A stretch of 64,000 nucleotides of DNA from Oscillospiraceae bacterium (GTDB taxonomy: Bacteria; Bacillota; Clostridia; Oscillospirales; Acutalibacteraceae): assembly GCA_902792905.1 (NCBI GenBank), contig CADBBH010000008.1, positions 1-64,000 of the forward strand, written 5' to 3'. Position numbers and translations under genes: made by a program. The notes under the pieces are model-generated. The model was not told the DNA's origin. It did not search any database and saw nothing but the letters and a program-made list of their open reading frames with translations. Of the stretch, positions 60,492 through 64,000 are shown piece after piece (position 1 is the first letter of the stretch; each line of letters begins with the position of its first letter).

Positions 60492-61667
60492 TTACTTATT
60501 GATATATTCCTCAATACGGGCAATCTGAGAATCGTTCAGACCGCCTCTGCGCAGATAATTCTCCGCGCCCGCTTTAAGATCGAGAGACCGGATATCCGCG
60601 CCGTCTTCCGCCTCGCAGATGCAGTAGAAGAAATCACGGACATTGCCGAGAATCGCTTCATATTTCTCGGGCTTGTCTTCCTTTGTGATGCGGTAATAAT
60701 TATAGTAGGTAATCATATAATCGTCGATGATTTCATCGGCAGTTGCGCCCGCGAGAGCGAGAATCAGAGCGCAGACGAAACCGGTTCTGTCCTTACCCTC
60801 AACGCAGTGGATATCGCAGGGGCCGTCGTGATTTGTCATCTCGAGCAGACCTTCCGAGATAATCTTCGCGAAATCATCGGAGCGGTAATTCGCGTTCATC
60901 GCAAGCAGAAGCACGTCACCGCTCTCATAAAGAGAATTATAGTAATCGGAATCAAAATCATCGGCCGCGACATAGCCCTTGTATTTCTCCTCGTTATCGG
61001 AGAGATTGAGGGCGAATTTCACTCCCGCTTTCTCAATCTGCGCATTCGCGTAAGAGGCGCGGTTATGCTGATTGTCGCAGGGCGAGGCCGAGCGATAGAA
61101 CATCTTTTCTTTTATATTTCCGCCTGTTACCTCACGGAAATTTGCGAACATAACGTCGCTGTCATAATCGCTTCTCTCATCGGAATACTGCAGGGCGTAA
61201 AGCTCCTGAACATCCTTGTATTTGCCCTTCTGATTCAGGGTTACTGTCACCTTTGAGGATTCGGTCATTTCGAACTCCTTCCAGGTGGATTCGCCGTAAT
61301 TGCGCGCGATGATGACATGGGGATAACCCGGATAGCCGCAGGCGAGGGGCTGACCTACAGGGACATAATAACCCGAATAATACGGTATATCCTCAAGGCC
61401 CCTGCCGTTATTAAATTCAACATTGACGCTGTCGCCGAATTCAAAGCCGAGAGCGTTGAATTCATCAATTGTGAGGTCGATATAGACATTGTCGAATTCT
61501 GTATCGTGAATGACGCCGATTTCGCCGGTCGTTATTTCCTTCGCGGTGGCGGTCGTTGATTCAGCGGTTACCTCAGTCGGCAGATCGGGACCGATTTTTC
61601 CGCAGGACGTGAAAATGCCTGTAACAAGCGCCAGCGCCGACAGAACGGCAATTATCTTCTTAATCAT
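60492..61667 (-). CDS. Lipoprotein with tyrosine-phosphatase domain
   Basis: 391 residues from the ATG at 61667 (AGGGAGAATAAA upstream; the 61727 start adds 20 unsupported residues). Lipoprotein signal ALVTGIFTSC. After a Thr-rich spacer and a beta domain, the phosphatase motif is HCVEGKDRTGFVCALILALAG (Cys-x5-Arg), with FYRSASPCDNQHNR earlier. The same Y_phosphatase3-like fold as the 31443 gene, but extracellular. A surface-exposed PTP in this context could remove phosphate from a metabolite such as inositol phosphate; the neighbouring iolB makes that worth testing. Confidence 0.88.
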   Translation of the reverse strand: MIKKIIAVLSALALVTGIFTSCGKIGPDLPTEVTAESTTATAKEITTGEIGVIHDTEFDNVYIDLTIDEFNALGFEFGDSVNVEFNNGRGLEDIPYYSGYYVPVGQPLACGYPGYPHVIIARNYGESTWKEFEMTESSKVTVTLNQKGKYKDVQELYALQYSDERSDYDSDVMFANFREVTGGNIKEKMFYRSASPCDNQHNRASYANAQIEKAGVKFALNLSDNEEKYKGYVAADDFDSDYYNSLYESGDVLLLAMNANYRSDDFAKIISEGLLEMTNHDGPCDIHCVEGKDRTGFVCALILALAGATADEIIDDYMITYYNYYRITKEDKPEKYEAILGNVRDFFYCICEAEDGADIRSLDLKAGAENYLRRGGLNDSQIARIEEYINK

Positions 61668-61705
61668 TTTTATTCTCCCTATATATATGTTCCGTTTATT
61701 GACCG

Positions 61706-62479
61706 TCAGTCCGCGTTGACAAGCCACTCGTGCTTCTCTTCATAGAATCTTGTGGTCTTATACCAGGGGTCGCCGTCGATATGCCTTATCATCCAGACAT
61801 AATACATCTCGTAGCCGGGTGAGGTGACCTGCTGATGATTCTCGCCGTCGGTAATCGTGCACCAGTCGCCGTCCTCGCTCTTATAGACGTTCTCGCCGTT
61901 GAAGCAGGCGCCGAAGCCCTGGGAGGGATTGAAGCGGTAATAGTAAACCTCGGGCTGCGGATGATGATGAGGCGGATAGCTCGACCATCTGCCGGGCTGG
62001 TTGAAGACTTCGCCCATTACCATATTCGAATAGGGCGCGTTGTCATAGTCAAACATGGTTGAGCAGATGCGGTAGCCCGTGCCTTCCCACTGGCCCTTGC
62101 CGAAATGCTGATAGAGGCAGTCCTCGGGCTTATAGAATACGGGGGCGAATTCGCGCTCGTTATCGGTCTGCTGAATTATGAATTCGCTGTCGGCGAGCGC
62201 CTCAACCTTAATCGCCGTGTTTTTGCAGACATGAAGGCAGTAGGGCTTCTTTTCAAACGGGCTCTCCCTTACCATTTTTTCGCTCTTATCCTGCCAGTAA
62301 ACGAGCATTTCGCCCTGCAGAATAAGAATCGCCGTCTCGTCTTCGGGAGCGAGAATCGAATATGTTCCGCCCTTCGCGAGACGCTTGACCTTTATCGTCA
62401 TATTCATCTCTTTATTCTTGCCGCCCATTTCGCAGAGCAGCTTTTCGCCGTTTGCATCAAATCCTTCCTTGAAAAGCAT
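61706..62479 (-). CDS. iolB: 5-deoxy-glucuronate isomerase
   Basis: 257 residues, normal length. Isomerises 5-deoxy-glucuronate to 5-dehydro-2-deoxy-gluconate in myo-inositol degradation. Double-cupin motifs: SSYPPHHHPQPEVYYYRFNP (metal His cluster), LYQHFGKGQWEGTGYR, and TDGENHQQVTSPGYEMYY. GGAGGAAAAACA precedes the ATG. No other iol genes (iolC, D, E, J) are in the window; they may be elsewhere. Confidence 0.95.
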   Translation of the reverse strand: MLFKEGFDANGEKLLCEMGGKNKEMNMTIKVKRLAKGGTYSILAPEDETAILILQGEMLVYWQDKSEKMVRESPFEKKPYCLHVCKNTAIKVEALADSEFIIQQTDNEREFAPVFYKPEDCLYQHFGKGQWEGTGYRICSTMFDYDNAPYSNMVMGEVFNQPGRWSSYPPHHHPQPEVYYYRFNPSQGFGACFNGENVYKSEDGDWCTITDGENHQQVTSPGYEMYYVWMIRHIDGDPWYKTTRFYEEKHEWLVNAD

Positions 62480-62548
62480 TGTTTTTCCTCCTTGATATTT
62501 ATCTGAACTATTTTAATATAAAATCTCTGCGTTTGCAATAATTTCCGG

Positions 62549-63226
62549 CTATTTAAGCAGCTTTTTAATCGCCTCTTCATCGGCGTCGGGCAGAATCCCG
62601 ATAAGGCGGCGCAGGATTTTCTCGTAGGATTCCTCCGGCTCGCGCTTATAGACTTTATCCGTGAACTTTCTGCCCATGAATAATTCGGGGGTGGAATACT
62701 CCGCGACTCCCCAGCCGTAGGTATTTCCGTATTTATCGAGCTCATAGACAAAATCGGAGATAACCACATAGCACTGCGACTGCAGGCGGTTGATAATCGT
62801 GTCAAATCCCTTCCTGCCGTCCTTGCCGTAGCCGCCCGCGCGTTTGAGGCGCTTGGAGATAACGGGCGCTTTTTCACTCAGCAGGTCATACAGAGTCTTA
62901 TCCCTGAAAGGGGCGAGACCGTCATCGTAGCGGGCATCAAAATCATAGCCGTCGCGCCTGTAATTCGCGAAATCGGGGAAGAACGCAGGGGAGACGAAAA
63001 CGGCTTTATTCTCAAAGAATTTGCCGTATCCGCAGCCCGTTTCGCGGATGACCGGACCCTTCCATTCCCAGACTCCCTCCTCGCCCGAAAACCAGGCTTT
63101 CGGCGAGACATTTTCCTGAACGGAGAAGCCGGGTATGGAATTGGCAAAGAGCGGCACGAATCCGAATTCGTGAACCGCGTCAATCAAATCCTGTTTTGTT
63201 TCAATATAAAAATCAAATTTCTTCAT
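62549..63226 (-). CDS. AlkZ-related protein, unknown function
   Basis: 225 residues. WFSGEEGVWEWKGPVIRETG, PDFANYRRDGYDFDARYDDG and KGFDTIINRLQSQCYVVISDF match, from memory, a conserved Firmicutes family called AlkZ-related, which shares winged-helix features with AlkZ DNA glycosylase but is much shorter. No catalytic assignment is possible. It overlaps the glycoside-hydrolase-like gene by four bases. Confidence 0.7.
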   Translation of the reverse strand: MKKFDFYIETKQDLIDAVHEFGFVPLFANSIPGFSVQENVSPKAWFSGEEGVWEWKGPVIRETGCGYGKFFENKAVFVSPAFFPDFANYRRDGYDFDARYDDGLAPFRDKTLYDLLSEKAPVISKRLKRAGGYGKDGRKGFDTIINRLQSQCYVVISDFVYELDKYGNTYGWGVAEYSTPELFMGRKFTDKVYKREPEESYEKILRRLIGILPDADEEAIKKLLK

Positions 63227-64000
63227 AACAGTTCAAAAAGCTTTGTTTCATCCGCTTTCATTTCAATCCTTATTATATCTCCTCTGCCGGTTATTCCTTC
63301 ATTCTCAAGCAGTTCGCGGTATGAGCGCTCTGACTTCAGGCGAATAATCTTTTCACCCTCCTGAGAGGAATGAACGGCGAGATAATTATCGCTGACACAG
63401 ACAATATCGCCGGAATCGCAATATATATGAATACCGTTCGCCTCGTAAAACGCGCGGATTTCAGCGGCGGTATAATCCTTTTTGAGATTTGAAGCGGAAA
63501 TGTACGAAATTTTATTCTTTTTGCATATATCAAGCGCCTTCGTCATATATTCCGTTCTGAGCTCCGACAGAAAAATCACTGCTTTATACTTTTCACAGAC
63601 TGCTTCGAAATCGGAGACATCATATAAATCATAAGGCGCGCCGGCCGAGCCGAGAGCCCTTCTCATATTGAAGGGAGCGCTTCGCAGGGCGCAGTCGGTC
63701 ATGTATTTATACATGCTCTCGTCGGCGAATACCGCAACTTCGGCGGTGCTTTTTCTGTTCTCTTTTGAGAGCGAAGAGGCGTAGATTTCGCGCATCTGCG
63801 CCATTTCCGCGAGAATCGCGGGCGAATCATACCAGCCGCCCCACATATCAAACCACCAGAAGCCGTTTCCTTTTATAAGCTGGCGGGCGAATGATTTGCG
63901 AAGAGCCGACTGCGTCTGCTCCGCGCTCTTAAGCGGCTGCCATATCGGGCCGTTATACTGCCCCTCATCACATCCGCCGTGCTCCGAGAGAAGGCCTGTC
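63223..64000 (-). CDS. Truncated glycoside-hydrolase-like protein (C-terminal part)
   Basis: The frame is open to the window edge, so only the C-terminal 258 or so residues are visible. HGGCDEGQYNGPIWQ, KGNGFWWFDMWGGWYDSPAIL and a Rossmann-like C-terminal domain (YKAVIFLSELRTEYMTKALDI) resemble the barrel end and trimerisation domain of GH42-like beta-galactosidases. Other related barrel families are possible. Cotranscribed with the AlkZ-related gene. Confidence 0.6.
   Translation of the reverse strand, partial: TGLLSEHGGCDEGQYNGPIWQPLKSAEQTQSALRKSFARQLIKGNGFWWFDMWGGWYDSPAILAEMAQMREIYASSLSKENRKSTAEVAVFADESMYKYMTDCALRSAPFNMRRALGSAGAPYDLYDVSDFEAVCEKYKAVIFLSELRTEYMTKALDICKKNKISYISASNLKKDYTAAEIRAFYEANGIHIYCDSGDIVCVSDNYLAVHSSQEGEKIIRLKSERSYRELLENEGITGRGDIIRIEMKADETKLFELL

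Overview
The window looks like the chromosome of an anaerobic Clostridia/Oscillospirales-type Firmicute, probably an uncultured gut or rumen organism. This is inferred from strong AGGAGG-type ribosome binding sites, the glgC/glgD pair, a RicT (PSP1) gene beside holB, many lipoproteins and Thr-rich secreted linkers, and genes packed in long runs on one strand. No rRNA, CRISPR array or complete phage is present.

Layout. 1-2232: right end of an integrative/mobilizable element (relaxase tail, excisionase, tyrosine integrase) abutting a tRNA-Ala(GGC) gene. 2286-3022: decayed coding remnants. 3028-8327: lipoproteins, a YdeI-like protein, a large secreted membrane-anchored protein, tRNA-Gly(CCC) and a small secreted protein with zinc-finger-like Cys/His spacing. 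8482-14660 (minus strand): a sugar-acid operon (LarA-like racemase, 6-phosphogluconate dehydrogenase, PfkB kinase, GH130) followed by a CorC-type membrane protein. 14827-18346: a secreted repeat protein and, convergent to it, a PASTA protein with a degenerate kinase domain.

18624-32144 (plus strand): one long collinear run beginning with the glycogen genes glgB-glgC-glgD-(Thr-rich membrane protein)-glgA. A histidine phosphatase, citrate synthase, a membrane protein, an AEC transporter, a QueG-like protein, holB, ricT and a tyrosine phosphatase follow, and a clear terminator closes the run. 32205-32807: a four-helix-bundle gene embedded in an array of short hairpins joined by an AATTTAGC motif.

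32805-38436 (minus): prfB, cyclase, sugar-phosphate transferase, VanY-like peptidase, M28 peptidase and a lipoprotein. 38612-39424: an AT-rich zinc-ribbon gene with a consensus promoter, then a cluster of small hairpins. 39425-48440 (minus): a secreted lipase-like hydrolase, a P-type-ATPase-like protein lacking the phosphorylation motif, rlmB, a PfkB kinase, a metallo-hydrolase, a PI-PLC-like protein and an RlmI-type methyltransferase.

48869-55960 (minus): M18 aminopeptidase, a TsaC/Sua5-CoaE fusion, prfA, DUF951, a CAP-domain lipoprotein, a Cys-rich protein and GH51. 56297-64000 (minus): VanX-like dipeptidase, GH43, GH3, a lipoprotein tyrosine phosphatase, iolB, an AlkZ-related protein and a truncated glycoside-hydrolase-like gene. 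The three complete glycosidases of this end (GH51, GH43, GH3) have no signal peptides, so they probably act on imported arabinose/xylose-containing oligosaccharides.

Starts were reassigned from the longest open frame where a ribosome binding site, promoter position or family N-terminus demanded it. All functional names come from motif recognition by eye; no database search was run.
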